Shown: one piece after another, positions 47,472 through 57,839 of the stretch
Layout: every line of letters starts with the position of its first letter
How positions within the stretch are numbered: position 1 is the first letter of the stretch
Assembly (NCBI GenBank): GCA_027257055.1
Contig: JAPVLO010000073.1
Coordinates: 496,001 to 560,000, forward strand
Length of the DNA: 64,000 nucleotides
DNA from: Cephalopachus bancanus
Lineage: Eukaryota; Chordata; Mammalia; Primates; Tarsiidae
Reading direction: 5' to 3'
Notes under the pieces: model-generated
Database searches by the model: none
What the model was told of the DNA's origin: nothing
The model's input: the letters and a program-made list of their open reading frames with translations, nothing else
Program-made: the position numbers and the translations under genes

Positions 47472-47754
47472 TAACATGTGAAAATTTGGGATAAAAGACT
47501 CACAGTTGGTCCCAATAAACAGCTTCTGCTCATTTCACTGAACAGTTGTCCACTTTCTTTCTCTCTCTTTCTTCCTCTTTATATCTATCCCTCCATCTTT
47601 CTTTCTTTTAAAATCTATCCCTACTACAGAATCAGTTTCTGCCCTAGACAGAGTCCAGTCTCTTTCCTTCTCCTTATTTCTCTAGAATATTCGCCGACAC
47701 TGCCCCACCTTCCAGGGACCCTCTAAATCTCTTTTGGGGGGCTGGCCCCCCATA

Positions 47755-48500
47755 ATTAACCCAGATTATAAATGACCTAAGTGTTTCACTTAAAGACACA
47801 GGGTGGCAAACTGGATAAATAAAAACAAGACCTAACCATCTGCATCCTACAAGAAATTTACCTGCTGACCAAAGATAACCTCATACTCAAAGTAGATGGT
47901 TGGAAAAAGATGCACAACGCAAATGGAAAACAAAAATAAACAAGAGAACACATCCTTAGATAACTCAGACTTTAAATCAACAACAGTAAAAAAAAAAAAG
48001 ACAAAGAAGAGCATTACATAATGAATAATAAAGGGTGCAATTCAACAAGAAGTTTTAGCCATCTTAAACGTATGCACACAGACTACCAGAGCATCCAAAT
48101 TCATGACGCAAACACTACATGACCTTAGAAAACATATCAATAGCAATATCCTAATAATGGATGACTTCAACATCCCACTAGAGAGATCATTGAAGGAGAA
48201 AATTAACAAAAAAAACAGGACTCAAATATATAGATGTGTGTGTGTGTGTATATATATATAGGGAATATAGACCAAATGGATATAACAGACATCTACAAAA
48301 CATTCCATTCAACAACTTCAGAATATTCATTCTTCTCATTTCTGCATGGAACCATTCTGCAAACAAACCAAGAAACTAGGAGTCATTCATTTTTGTTGCA
48401 ATTATCAGGAAAGACAGCATCTCTATCATCTGGCTTATATCAAATTGTAAAACTGTCTCATGTCATGAAAATATTTATACATTTACTGTTTCTCTGAATA
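47755..48500 (+). mobile_element. L1: start of ORF2 (endonuclease region), continued
   Basis: Resumes the L1 cut at 45867. 'ttaaagacacagggtggcaa' with 'actggataaataaaaacaag' and 'ggaaaacaaaaataaac' match the start of L1 ORF2. 'aatggatgacttcaacatcc' and 'gatataacagacatctacaa' match later endonuclease parts. A TG/TA simple repeat (48233-48260) is embedded. Many stops. Confidence 0.78.
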
Positions 48501-48655
48501 AGCCCAATTAACAAACACAGGTGTCCTACCATCTTCCCATTCCAGCTCTTAAATTTTCTCCAGCCCTTTGTTTCCAGAAAACTGAGCTCGGACTGAATTC
48601 TGAACTCTTTTTTCTATTTCAATAGTAACAAGTAAAGGCTTTCTTGCCTGTCCTG
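48501..48655 (+). mobile_element. LTR-like 3' end fragment (uncertain)
   Basis: 'gactgaattctgaact' then 'caatagtaacaagtaaaggc' and 'tttcttgcctgtcctgtttg' resemble an LTR U5 end. It is too short for a family call and may instead be spacer. Confidence 0.35.
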
Positions 48656-48743
48656 TTTGATTTTTTCTTTGATAACTCAATTACATTTCTTTATAATAGC
48701 AAAAATTTGAGGTTTTTTCTTTTTTTTTTTAACTATCTACAAT

Positions 48744-49051
48744 AAGTTGGGTGCAGTGGCTCACACCTGCAATCCCAGCTCTTTCGGAGGCAGAGGTAAA
48801 AGAATTGTCTGAGCCCACAGGTTTGAGACCAGCCTGAGCAACATGACAAGACCTCATCTCTATAATAAATCAAAAACTTAGCTGGATGTGGTGGTGCATG
48901 CAGTTCCAGCTACTTGAAAGGCTGAGGCAGAAGGATTGCCTGAGCCCAGCAGGTCGAGATTGCGGTGCTGTGAGCATGCATGCCACCGTACTCCAGCCTG
49001 GGCAACAGAGCAAGACTCCAACTCAAAAAAATAATTAAATAAATAAACACT
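48744..49051 (+). mobile_element. Old Alu dimer
   Basis: 'gttgggtgcagtggctcaca' to 'caagactccaactc' plus an AT-rich tail, with many differences from the young subfamily (for example 'cacacctgcaatcccagct'). Inserted in L1 ORF2. Confidence 0.88.
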
Positions 49052-49105
49052 ATAATAGTACCAAAAATATAAAAATACTTAGAAATAAATCTAATTTGAA
49101 ATGTG

Positions 49106-49985
49106 CAAGGACAGTATAGGGACTAAAGGGAAACTTCCCCATCACTCTCTTAAGGTTCAATGAAAAATCAATTTAAAAAAAAGAAGATTAGCCGGGCTCG
49201 GTGGCTCAGCCTGTAATCCCACGCCTTTGGGAGGTGAGGTGAGTGGATTGCCTGAGCCGGTGGGTTCGAGACCCGCCTGGGCAGCAAGACCTCATCTCCA
49301 CAATAAATCAAAAAATCAGCCGGACGTGGTAGCGCACGCCTGTAATTCCGGCTACTCGGAAGGCTGAGGCGGAAGGATCGCTGGAGCCCAGCAGGTCGAG
49401 GTTGCGGTGACTGGGAGCGGCCACTGCACTCCAGTCTGGGCGACAGAGTGAGACTCCAACTCAAAAAAAAAAAAAAGAAGAAGATTCATAGACGAAAAGG
49501 CATAGAAATGTATTAACTCGTGTTGGGGAGAACCAGAGTGCTTACCTACCCTCCGATGAGGTACAGAAGTTTATATACCATCTTGCATTTATAGAAAGAC
49601 TGGGGCCTCAGACCATGGTCCAAAGGTGGTTATGGCAGTAAATTAGGTTATCGTGGCAAGACAGGTTATAGGAGGGAGAGGAGAGGAGGGCTGACCACCA
49701 AGAAAGATGGTCTTGATATGTAGATAAAATCTCACAGGTAGTATCCATCAAAGAAAAAGATAGTAGATGTTTCTTTCAGACCTTTAAATGTATCATACTG
49801 TCAGTTAATCTTTCCTATAATGAACAAGGGGACCTCAAAGAAAGCCTAACTATAATACATTAATGCAGATTTTCTCTCTGGGTATAAATCTCCCCAACAA
49901 AAGATGGCTAGTTGTAGGCCCTCTGAACAGCCATCTCAAAACATGTCATAGAAGTATATTTTGTGGTAAAATATTTTGACTTCCC
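49106..49985 (-). mobile_element. Class I-type LTR, reverse, inserted in L1
   Basis: On the minus strand: a U3 of about 500 bp, a TATA-like 'gatggtatataaacttc', then 'cgagttaatacatttctatg' and a U5 end 'cattgaaccttaagagagtg' with 'gggaagtttcc'. The 3' end resembles the LTR at 40480 ('gaaccttcaaagggtaaagg'), so they are related. An Alu lies in the U5 part. Confidence 0.65.
49172..49488 (+). mobile_element. Alu dimer, young-looking, inside the LTR
   Basis: 'tagccgggctcggtggctca' to 'gactccaactc' plus an A-run. It has high CpG content and is close to the copies at 3339, 23493 and 46336. 'aaagaagatt' / 'agaagaagatt' borders suggest its target duplication. The reverse open frame over it is translated Alu. 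Confidence 0.9.
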
Positions 49986-50093
49986 TCAACTGTATATTGA
50001 AAACTACAAAACACTGCTGCGAGAAATCAAAGGTCTAAATAAAAAGTACATTGTACTGTGTTCGACTCAATAGTGTTAAAATGTAAATTCTCG

Positions 50094-50364
50094 GCCAGGA
50101 CGGTGGCTCAATCCTATAATTCCAGCACTTTGGGAGGCCAAGGCAAGAGGATTGCCTGAGCCGGCAGGTTTGAGACCAGCCTAGGCAAAATGGTGAAACC
50201 TCGTCTCTACAATAAATAAATTTTTTTAAAAAATTAGCTGGGCATGGTAGCACACACCTATGGTTCTGGCTACTTGGAAGGCTGAGGCAGAAGGATGGCC
50301 TGAGTCCAGCAGGTCAAGGTCACTGCACTCCAGTCTGGTCAAATCAAAAAAACAAAAACAGAAA
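50094..50364 (+). mobile_element. Old Alu, right arm partly lost
   Basis: 'ggccaggacggtggctcaat' to 'cactccagtctggtc', then an A/C-rich tail. The right arm lacks about 30 bases and the final consensus end. It interrupts L1 ORF2. Confidence 0.85.
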
Positions 50365-51162
50365 ACAAAAAACTCCCCAAACTGATCCATGGCATCAATG
50401 CAATCACAATCAAAACCCCAGCAGAATTTGTTTTCTGTTTCATTGGGGGGAGGGGGGATAGAAATTGAGAAGCTGATTCTGAAATCAAGATAGAAACGCA
50501 AGTGCTTTAGAATATCCAAAACAACTTTGAAAGAGATGAATAATGTTGGGAGAATATACTATGTGATTTCCAGACATTACAAAGCTACAGTAATTAACAC
50601 AGTTTGATATTGACATAGACAGGTAGATCAACAAAACAGAGTCCAGATATAGCTTTATTTTATGTATACATAGATAAATAGTTTTCAACAAAGGTACAAA
50701 GATGATTCAGTGAAATAGTGTTTTTTAACAAATGGTGCAGAAACAGATGTTACCTATGCAAAAAAAATGTGAACTTCAATCCAAGTATTATACCATATTT
50801 AAAAAACTAATTCAAAAAATGTCATAAATCCAAATATAAAACCTAAAACTGTACAGCTTCTGTATGAAAACATGAAACAAAATCTCTTTTCTTTGGATTA
50901 GTCCAAAATGTCTTAAATATGACACCAAAAGTGCAATATATAAAAGAAAAAATTGATAATCCAAATTATAAAATTAAAAACTTCTGCTATTTCAAACATG
51001 CTCTAAGGAAAATTAAAAAATAAACCTCAGAATGGGAAAAAAATTTATTTCATAAAGGATATCTACTTAGAAAAACATATGTATAATATATTTTAAACTC
51101 AAAACTCAATAATAAAGAAACAAGCAAATCTTTTTTACGGACAAAAGATTTGAACAGATACA

Positions 51163-51200
51163 TATATATATACATATATATATGTATATATATATATATC
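51163..51200. repeat. (TA)n-rich repeat
   Basis: 'catatatatatacatatata' followed by 'tatgtatatatatatatat'. Lies within the L1 3' half. Confidence 0.9.
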
Positions 51201-51362
51201 ATCATAGGCATATGAAAAGATGCTCAACATCAAACATAGTAGGGAGAAAACAAATTAAAATCATGAGCTACCATACACCTTTAGAATGGGTGAAATTTTT
51301 TAAAAAACTGACCCTACCAAGTACTGCAGAGGACTGGAAGAACTGGAATTTTTACACACAAC

Positions 51363-51482
51363 TGTGAGCTACTTAAGGACAAGAATTTTAAACTTTTTTA
51401 TCTTCATATTTCCAGCATTTGCCGTAATGTTCAGTTTAGAGCATATAACACACATTTCTTTGAGTTTTATTCATAAATAAGC
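51363..51482 (+). mobile_element. L2/MIR-type old fragment
   Basis: 'ctgtgagctacttaaggaca', 'ttatcttcatatttccagca' and 'cataacacacatttctttga' match the pattern of an old L2/MIR-type 3' end. Confidence 0.5.
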
Positions 51483-53336
51483 ATACAATATTTCATGATG
51501 ATCTAGCAAATATCCTATTTCCCATAATAATGCTAAAATAAAAATTTTTCAATGCTAAATTTAATATTAAAACATGATACTCACTTGTACTCTGCAACTC
51601 CAAAATAAAATAAAATATAAAAACACCAAAAAATAAAATAAAATTGATTTATACAAAAAAAAGTGTCACATTGAATTCTTGAGTAAGTTCATGTCATAAA
51701 CTTACTGAAGTGAAAAATCAAATTTCTTTATAAGGAAAAAATGTATCAACTAACATTACAAGAATTACAAATGATGAAAGATATTAATAATCACAGTATT
51801 TCTCACATTATCCCCAACCTAAGTTACTTAGTGTCGATCTTCATTGATATCCTTGCAGTTTATTATTATTTACAAACCTACTAGCCTCTGGAATTCTTAA
51901 GGCTATTTATTTCTTAAAATAAATTTCAAAATGAAACAAGGTGTTTTGTTAAAGCACATATTATACTCCTGAGTTAAAACAAATTGAACTTTTAATACAG
52001 ACATGAGAGTCATCTTAACATGCAACATAGTAATTGAAGGTTGTGAAGTAGAATGAAAGAAAATGCTTAATTCACAAATATTACATAATGCATTGCTTGG
52101 GTAACCTTTGGCTTACAGGTTTTCTGAACAAAACAAAGCACACTAGTGCCATCTTCTGGCTAACATAATTATCCTAAAGTAAGCCTTTAACTTAAAAAGT
52201 TCATATTTACTAAAATGATAGAGGGAAGAAAAGTCTATAGATTGTTTTCTTCAATGATAATATTATTTCTTACAAATAATAATTATGAGAATTAAATATT
52301 TCTATATAAAGTTTTTATTAACCTTTTAATACCTTATTGCAGCTTACATTGTGACATGTATCTTTAAAACATATTTATATAAATAATATTTATACAAATT
52401 ATATGTATATAAACACTTACATGTATTTATATATAAATTATGATTATATAATTAAATGCTTATCTTTATTATAAATATATAATTTATAATTAGTAAATAT
52501 TAAGAATATATACTAAATTTACAAGGATAGGTGTGAGTTGTCTCATGTCATGATATTAACCTCCTAACTAAATCCGGTAAGGATTCATGCCTCATAAAAG
52601 CCTCTCTTAACCTACATAATTTTTAAAAATATTTCAATCTAATTGGAGGAAAAGACTTGCATCTTCTGTACTTGTTTTTTAAAAAGTTTTCCAATGGAAA
52701 AGTTTTAATGGCTTCTTTAAAATTCCTTTTTTGTGCCTGATTTCTATCAGAAAGATCATTTTTATGAGCTCTTCGGTCCCATTTGCTCAAATTTAGTCAA
52801 TTTCTTTATACTTCTTATTTAATGGTGATCTTATGCAAAAGTATATTTCATCTTTTTCTAATTTTGAGCTGTAGATAGTTTTTACTGCTTTCCCGCTAAA
52901 TTACTAATGTTTTACATCCTTTTCAAAAATTATACCCAACTATATACTCAGCAAAATATTATTACCTAAATTATTAATCCCAGAGCAGCATTGCCTCAAA
53001 GTATCTAAAACAAAGTATTAGTTCACTGTGTCAAGAGAATAAGTCTCTAGCAAAATAAATTGTGGGAAAAAGTAGACTTTAAGAAAAGATAAAATTGTTA
53101 TATTTACCATGGAGTCTTAAATATACAAATGTGAATGCGAGCTTTCAACAGGGGAAAATACTAAGCAGTTTTTCCTCTTACTTGGACTTTACACTTCTTT
53201 TTTTACGTGAGACCATCTCTCGCACCAATGTTCCATAGAAGATGTTTTGGAAAGTACTACTGTAGTGCATCACCAGAACTTCTCTCCTCTGCTCAAAAAC
53301 GTAAATGGAAAAGAAAATACACTTCAAAACTGTGCC
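51483..53336. other. Very AT-rich unique DNA
   Basis: No gene is recognised. A/T exceeds its neighbours, with poly(TA)-like stretches at 52370-52510. The frame at 53178-53393 on the minus strand has no recognisable motif. Confidence 0.55.
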
Positions 53337-53535
53337 ACTCAGTAAGCCAGCCACTAGCCAATTGTGTCCGCTGAAATTTAAATTAATCATCATTAAATAA
53401 AATTGTAAAATTCAGTTCCTCAGTCACATTTCACATGCTCAGCAGCCACATGGACTAGTGGCTACCATATCAGACAGCAGCACATATACAGAACATTTTC
53501 ACCATCACAGAAAGATCTGTTGGACAGCATTGTTC
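53337..53535 (+). mobile_element. Charlie-type hAT MITE (old)
   Basis: 'actcagtaagccagccacta', 'gaaatttaaattaatcatca', 'ttcagttcctcagtcacatt', 'gactagtggctaccatatca' and 'gatctgttggacagcattgt' follow in order the mammal-wide Charlie-group element that reads 'tggctaccgtattggacag'. It is coterminal with the MIR that follows. Confidence 0.75.
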
Positions 53536-53539
53536 CAGA

Positions 53540-53669
53540 GTAAGACTAACTGCGTTCAACCATTTAGCAGTTGTTTGACATGGGACCAATTACTAAACTA
53601 CTCAGGATCTCTGTTTTCTTACCAACACACTAAGGATGATAGAGTTATCGTGAGAATTAAATTAGCTAA
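53540..53669 (+). mobile_element. MIR, first part (split by L1)
   Basis: 'gttgtttgacatgggaccaa' and 'gatagagttatcgtgagaat' are MIR core features. The element is cut at an L1 insertion and continues at 54772. The 17-base duplication starting 'agaattaaat' (53653-53669 and 54772-54788, two differences) marks the L1 target site. Confidence 0.85.
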
Positions 53670-53930
53670 GGGATCTTTCTTTGTACACTGTGGGAATGTA
53701 GATTGGTACAACCATTATGGAAAATAGTATGGAAGTTCTTAAATAAAGTAAATATACAGCTATCACATGACCCAGCAATTCTTCTTTTCTGTATACTAAA
53801 AAATAAAATAAAATCTCCAGTTCATAAGGATATCTGCACTCCTACATTCACTGCAGCAGTATTCGAGATAGCCAAGATATGGATCAACCTAAGGGTCCAT
53901 CAATGAACGCATGGATAAAGAAACCACAGT

Positions 53931-54225
53931 AGGCCTAGCATGGTGGCTCAAGCCTATAATCCCAGCACACTGGGAGGCCGAGGTGAGAGGATTGCCTAGC
54001 TCAGGGATTCGAGACCAGTCTGGGCAACATGGCGCAACCTCGTCTCTACAATAAATCAAAAAATTAGCCAGACATAGCAGCACGCGCTTTGTAGTTACAG
54101 CTACTTGGAAGGCTGAGGAGGAAGGATCGCCTGAACCCAGCAGGTAGAGGCTGTGGTGGCGTGAGCATGCCACTTCACTCCAGCTTGGGCGACAGAGTGA
54201 GACTCTGACTCAAAAAAAGAAAAGG
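53931..54225 (+). mobile_element. Alu dimer, old, inside L1
   Basis: 'ggcctagcatggtggctcaa' to 'gagactctgactc' plus an A-run. Both arms are complete with scattered changes. Confidence 0.88.
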
Positions 54226-54387
54226 TAGTAGTTGTATACAATAGTATCTTTTCTGTTCCTAAAAAATAAAACAAGATTTTGCCATTTGCCACAACATGAA
54301 TGAGTCTAAAGGACATTATGCTAAATAAAATAAGTTAGACACAAATAGAAAAATATTGTATCATCTCACTTATGTATGAATCTAATA

Positions 54388-54437
54388 TACATATGTATAT
54401 ATACATATATGTATATATATATATACATATATATATT
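54388..54437. repeat. (TA)n/(CATA)n simple repeat
   Basis: 'tacatatgtatatatacata' then 'tatgtatatatatatatac' within the L1 3' end. Confidence 0.88.
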
Positions 54438-54771
54438 CAAATATACAGTTAGAGAACAAATTACCCAGGATAGGAAATAATGGGGAGATGTAGTTCAATG
54501 AATAAAAAGTAGCAGATATGAAGATGAACAAGTCTAGAGATCTAACTTTCAAACTGAGGACTATAGGTAATAAAATTGTGTTGTATATGGGACTCATGCT
54601 AAATGAGTAGATTTTTAGCTACTCTTGCCACAAAAAAAGGATAATTATGTGAGATAAATATGTCACTTTGTTACACTATAGTAAAAAGTTACTATATATA
54701 TATTAATATATATCTCATAACATTATGTTTTATACCTTGAATAACACAATAATATTTATTTAAAATAATAA

Positions 54772-54862
54772 AGAATTAAATGAGTTAATACTTATAAAGT
54801 GCTTAGAAGAGGACCTAGCATATGATAATAATTCAGAAATGTTAAGTAATATTATCCAAAAG
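54772..54862 (+). mobile_element. MIR, second part
   Basis: 'tgagttaatacttataaagt', 'gcttagaagaggacctagca' and 'tatgataataattcagaaat' are the 3' half of MIR, colinear with 53540-53669. Confidence 0.85.
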
Positions 54863-54896
54863 TATTTATAAAATTGTTCTTCATCATCTAGTAAAC

Positions 54897-55274
54897 AAAA
54901 ACCAAATTTATTTTTTATTTTAAAGATGTAGGGTACAATTCAGGGTTAGGTATACAAATACTCATTATGCAAGTAACCCTGTTGATGCGGTGTGTCCCTC
55001 CCCCTCCCCGTCAGTTTCCCTCAATTGCCAATCCCACCTCCCATCCCTGGGTAGTTTCCCACTGCTGCCAATCCCTTTCTTATAGTATTATGATAATTGT
55101 TCAAGGTCCGCTTATGAGTGAGACATATGGTACTCTATTCTTTGTTTCTGTGATAGATCACTGAGTATGATAGACTCTAGATACATCCAAGTTGCTGCAA
55201 AGTCCATATGTTCATTCTTCTTTATGGCTGCATGATATTCTATTGTGTATATGTACCATATAAAAACCAAATTT
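54897..55274 (-). mobile_element. L1 3' end, 5'-truncated (strepsirrhine-type)
   Basis: On the plus strand: 'aaagatgtagggtacaattc', 'cagggttaggtatacaaata', a C-rich part and then antisense ORF2 end ('ttcttctttatggctgcatg'). Target duplication 'aaaaccaaattt' at both ends (54898-54909 and 55263-55274). Confidence 0.9.
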
Positions 55275-56950
55275 TTAATCTGCTACTCAAATCCTTTCTG
55301 ATCCAGCCCCATTTACTTTTCAGTCTTTCTTTTTGCTATTTCCTTACATTCAGCCTGGCTTCTAATCAACTCACACATCTCAATAAACATCCCAGAAATA
55401 GCAGGCTCTGTACCTTTGATACAGATACGTTCTCTCCTTTGTTCCACCTCTTATCATTCTACATATAAATCTTGTTCATTCTTTAAAGTCAAGATCAAAT
55501 TTCCCCCACACCACACAGCAAGAAATAAATTATCCTGCCCCTTACTCTCATGGCTTGCTCTCTGAATCTGTTTAATGGAAAACTCAATCTTATTTAATAG
55601 TTATGTATATGGATGACTTATTTCTTCTACATAAATTTTCCTATAAGTCATAGTCTACTGTATACTCTGTGGAGGTTGTCAGTAAACATGTTCTGCATAG
55701 ATTAGTAAATTATATTTCAATATAAAAACTTTGGCTTTGCAGAGTTCAGCTCCTCATTCTACTAAGTGACATATACTGTTTGCAACTGTACCTTTTATAA
55801 TATTCACTAACTTCCTATGATCTAAAAGTTACTGTTTAATAGACGTGAGAATGTTAGGAAGAAAATTTATTTTTTCACTATAGAAAAGGAGATTATTAAA
55901 TGTTATTCCATTTAAAAACCAACAAACCATGTTAATATAAAAACATGTTTTACTCAAAGAAATTGTTTGAACCCCTATCTTTAAATAATTGATTTATAGC
56001 TAATTTTACTCTGAGACAGAAATAAAATTAAAAGCAATATTCTTTCCTTATATAAATTATCACTGAAATGTGGGTGTCCTTTCTGTCTGTTTTAAATGCT
56101 GACAATCAAGGGACAGAGGAAAATATTACAAGAACTTATCCATCCTGAATGATCATAGAATGTGATTTCATGAATGTAAGACACTTTTAAAAATTTTAAA
56201 AATCAGTGCACTAATTAAAAGTGCTTTGGGGCATGAGTAATCCAGATAGCTAGCAATATTTATAGATGCAATCTTTACATTGGACAAGCCAAATGATATA
56301 TCCAATGTACCAGAACTTGTTTTTCATTGTTAGAGATGATGAATGGGAATTTTTAATTCCTTTCAGAACACACTCAACATTTATGAATGGAAAGAAATCC
56401 TCAGTTTCCAAGAGGATTTTAAAGATCATTTAAGTGGATAGATGGATATCCCTCTATAACTTTGCTATGACAGTGATGGGTAGTAAGGGCTCACTCATTA
56501 ATTATAAAGATATTAATAATGGCAACAATTTCTAATGTAGATACATAATCTACTGTTTAAATTATCTTTGTTTTACATTCTTTTGCCAGAAAGCTGAACA
56601 GTTTAAAACCAGAGTTTTTATCACTGTTTATATGAAATCAGAAAAGAAATGGGTAACTAAAATTGATTAAAGATGTTAGAGAGAAAGAGGCAGAGACAAC
56701 TGACAAATAGGCAGTTGGACTGTTGAATTCTAAGATTAAATACACTCTGCATGCTGATCCTAATTGTTATATGATTTTCAAAACATATCCAATCTGTCAT
56801 TTGTCTTTTCAGTCTTTAGTGGATTTTTTCCTATACATTTTTAATTGTAACATTGCTAAATCAATTATTCTTTCTAAGATGTGTGCTTTTTTATCTTCTT
56901 TAAGATATCCTTAACTTATCTCAAATGTATAAATATATTCACTTATATTG
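55275..56950. other. AT-rich unique DNA
   Basis: No gene or repeat family is recognised. The frame at 55208-55468 starts in the L1 and has no motif. Confidence 0.5.
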
Positions 56951-56954
56951 TCTT

Positions 56955-57830
56955 CTTTTCTAATTTTTGTTTTAAAGATGTGGGGTACAATTCAGAGTTA
57001 AGTATACAAATGATCATTGTACAGGTAAAGTTTGGGCCTAACTTTGGTCCCCACTTCACCTGGCTTGAGATCAAGTACCCTTATTGATAAAGTGTGTCCC
57101 CCTCCCCGGCAGTTTCCCACTACTGCCAATCTCTTTCTTGTAGTATTATGATAATTGCCCGGGATACACTTATAAGTGAGAAGATGTTGTTCTCAGTTGT
57201 TTATCTGTGATAGATCCCTGAATATTATAGACTCTGATCCAACCAAGTTGTTGCAAAGTTCATAATTTTGTCCTGCTTTATGGCTGCACAATATTTCACT
57301 GTGCATATGTACCACTTTTTTTTTTTTTTATCCAGTCCACTTTTGATGGGCAGCATGGTAGTTTCCATCTTTTTTGCTACTGTGAATAATGCTGCAATAA
57401 ACTTGCATGTGCAGGTATCTTTTTCATAGAGTGATTTGAGTTCCTCCAAATATATTCCAAAAAAGGGAATTGCTGGATCATATGAAAGGTTGATTCTTAG
57501 ATCTTTGAGGAATTGGAACACTATTGTCCACAGAGGTTGTACTAGTTTACACTCCCACCAACAGTGTATAAGTATTCCCTTTTCCCTGCATCCTCTCCAG
57601 CATCTGTTGTTTTTTGAGTTATTGATGATGTTCATCTCGACTGGAGTTAGGTGGTATCTCAGTGTGGTTTTAATTTGCATTTCTTTGATGATTAGTAAGG
57701 CCAAGCATTTTTTCAGGTATCTGTTGGCTGCTTGTATGTCTTCTTTTGAGAGGTGCCTATTCATATCTTTTGCTCACTTTTTAATAAGTCTGATTTTTTT
57801 CTTTTTGGTACATTTGAGTATATTGTTTTC
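56955..57830 (-). mobile_element. L1 3' end, 5'-truncated (strepsirrhine-type), longest copy
   Basis: The plus strand starts 'ttaaagatgtggggtacaat' and carries the same 3' UTR as the other copies. It then has antisense ORF2 C-terminal coding to about 57800 ('caccaacagtgtataagtat', 'tgcatcctctccagcatctg'). Possible target duplication 'ttttctaat' near 56956 and 57826. Confidence 0.88.
57225..57764 (-). pseudogene. L1 ORF2p C-terminal remnant (179 codons)
   Basis: The minus-strand frame covers the C-terminal segment of L1 ORF2p, after the reverse transcriptase domain and including the Cys-rich region. It holds '[19 protein letters not shown]', '[20 protein letters not shown]' (the cysteine/histidine cluster), '[19 protein letters not shown]' and '[14 protein letters not shown]'. 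Normal ORF2p is about 1,280 residues, so this is the last seventh only. The Met is internal. The length of the open frame suggests a relatively young copy. Confidence 0.85.
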
Positions 57831-57839
57831 TAATACTTT

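Larger units (their letters stand above)
45868..47754 (+). mobile_element. Solo class II (ERV2/betaretroviral-type) LTR with internal duplications
   Basis: Bounded by a 6-bp direct repeat, ATTAAC (45862-45867 and 47755-47760), the size typical of class II ERVs, and starting 'tgttgggagccggcc'. Near the 3' end are 'gggataaaagactcac' (TATA-like), 'cccaataaacagcttctgct' (polyadenylation signal at about 47513) and a pyrimidine-rich U5 ending 'ggctggccccccata'. An Alu sits inside. Two sets of U3 duplications are visible (see separate entries). No internal retroviral genes remain, so it arose by LTR-LTR recombination or is the only part left. Confidence 0.82.
48656..51370 (+). mobile_element. Old L1 (L1M-type), ORF2 3' half, broken by other repeats
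   Basis: The pieces follow L1 order: 'caattacatttctttataat' (48680), 'aatacttagaaataaatcta' (49073), 'tatattgaaaactacaaaac' (49993), 'catcaatgcaatcacaatca' (50393), 'cattacaaagctacagtaat' (50575), 'aacaaatggtgcagaaacag' (50729), 'gaaaagatgctcaacatcaa' (51215). It is interrupted by an Alu (48744), an LTR with an inner Alu (49106-49985), another Alu (50094) and a TA repeat (51163-51200). Confidence 0.75.
53670..54771 (+). mobile_element. L1 3' end (L1MA/B-type), 5'-truncated, inserted in a MIR
   Basis: It begins in ORF2 ('gtgggaatgtagattggtac', 'atggaaaatagtatggaagt', 'aaggatatctgcactcctac') and reaches the 3' UTR ('gttatgttttat', 'ataatatttatttaaaata'). It is interrupted by an Alu (53931-54225) and a TA repeat (54388-54437). 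The flanking target duplication lies in MIR sequence. Confidence 0.85.
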
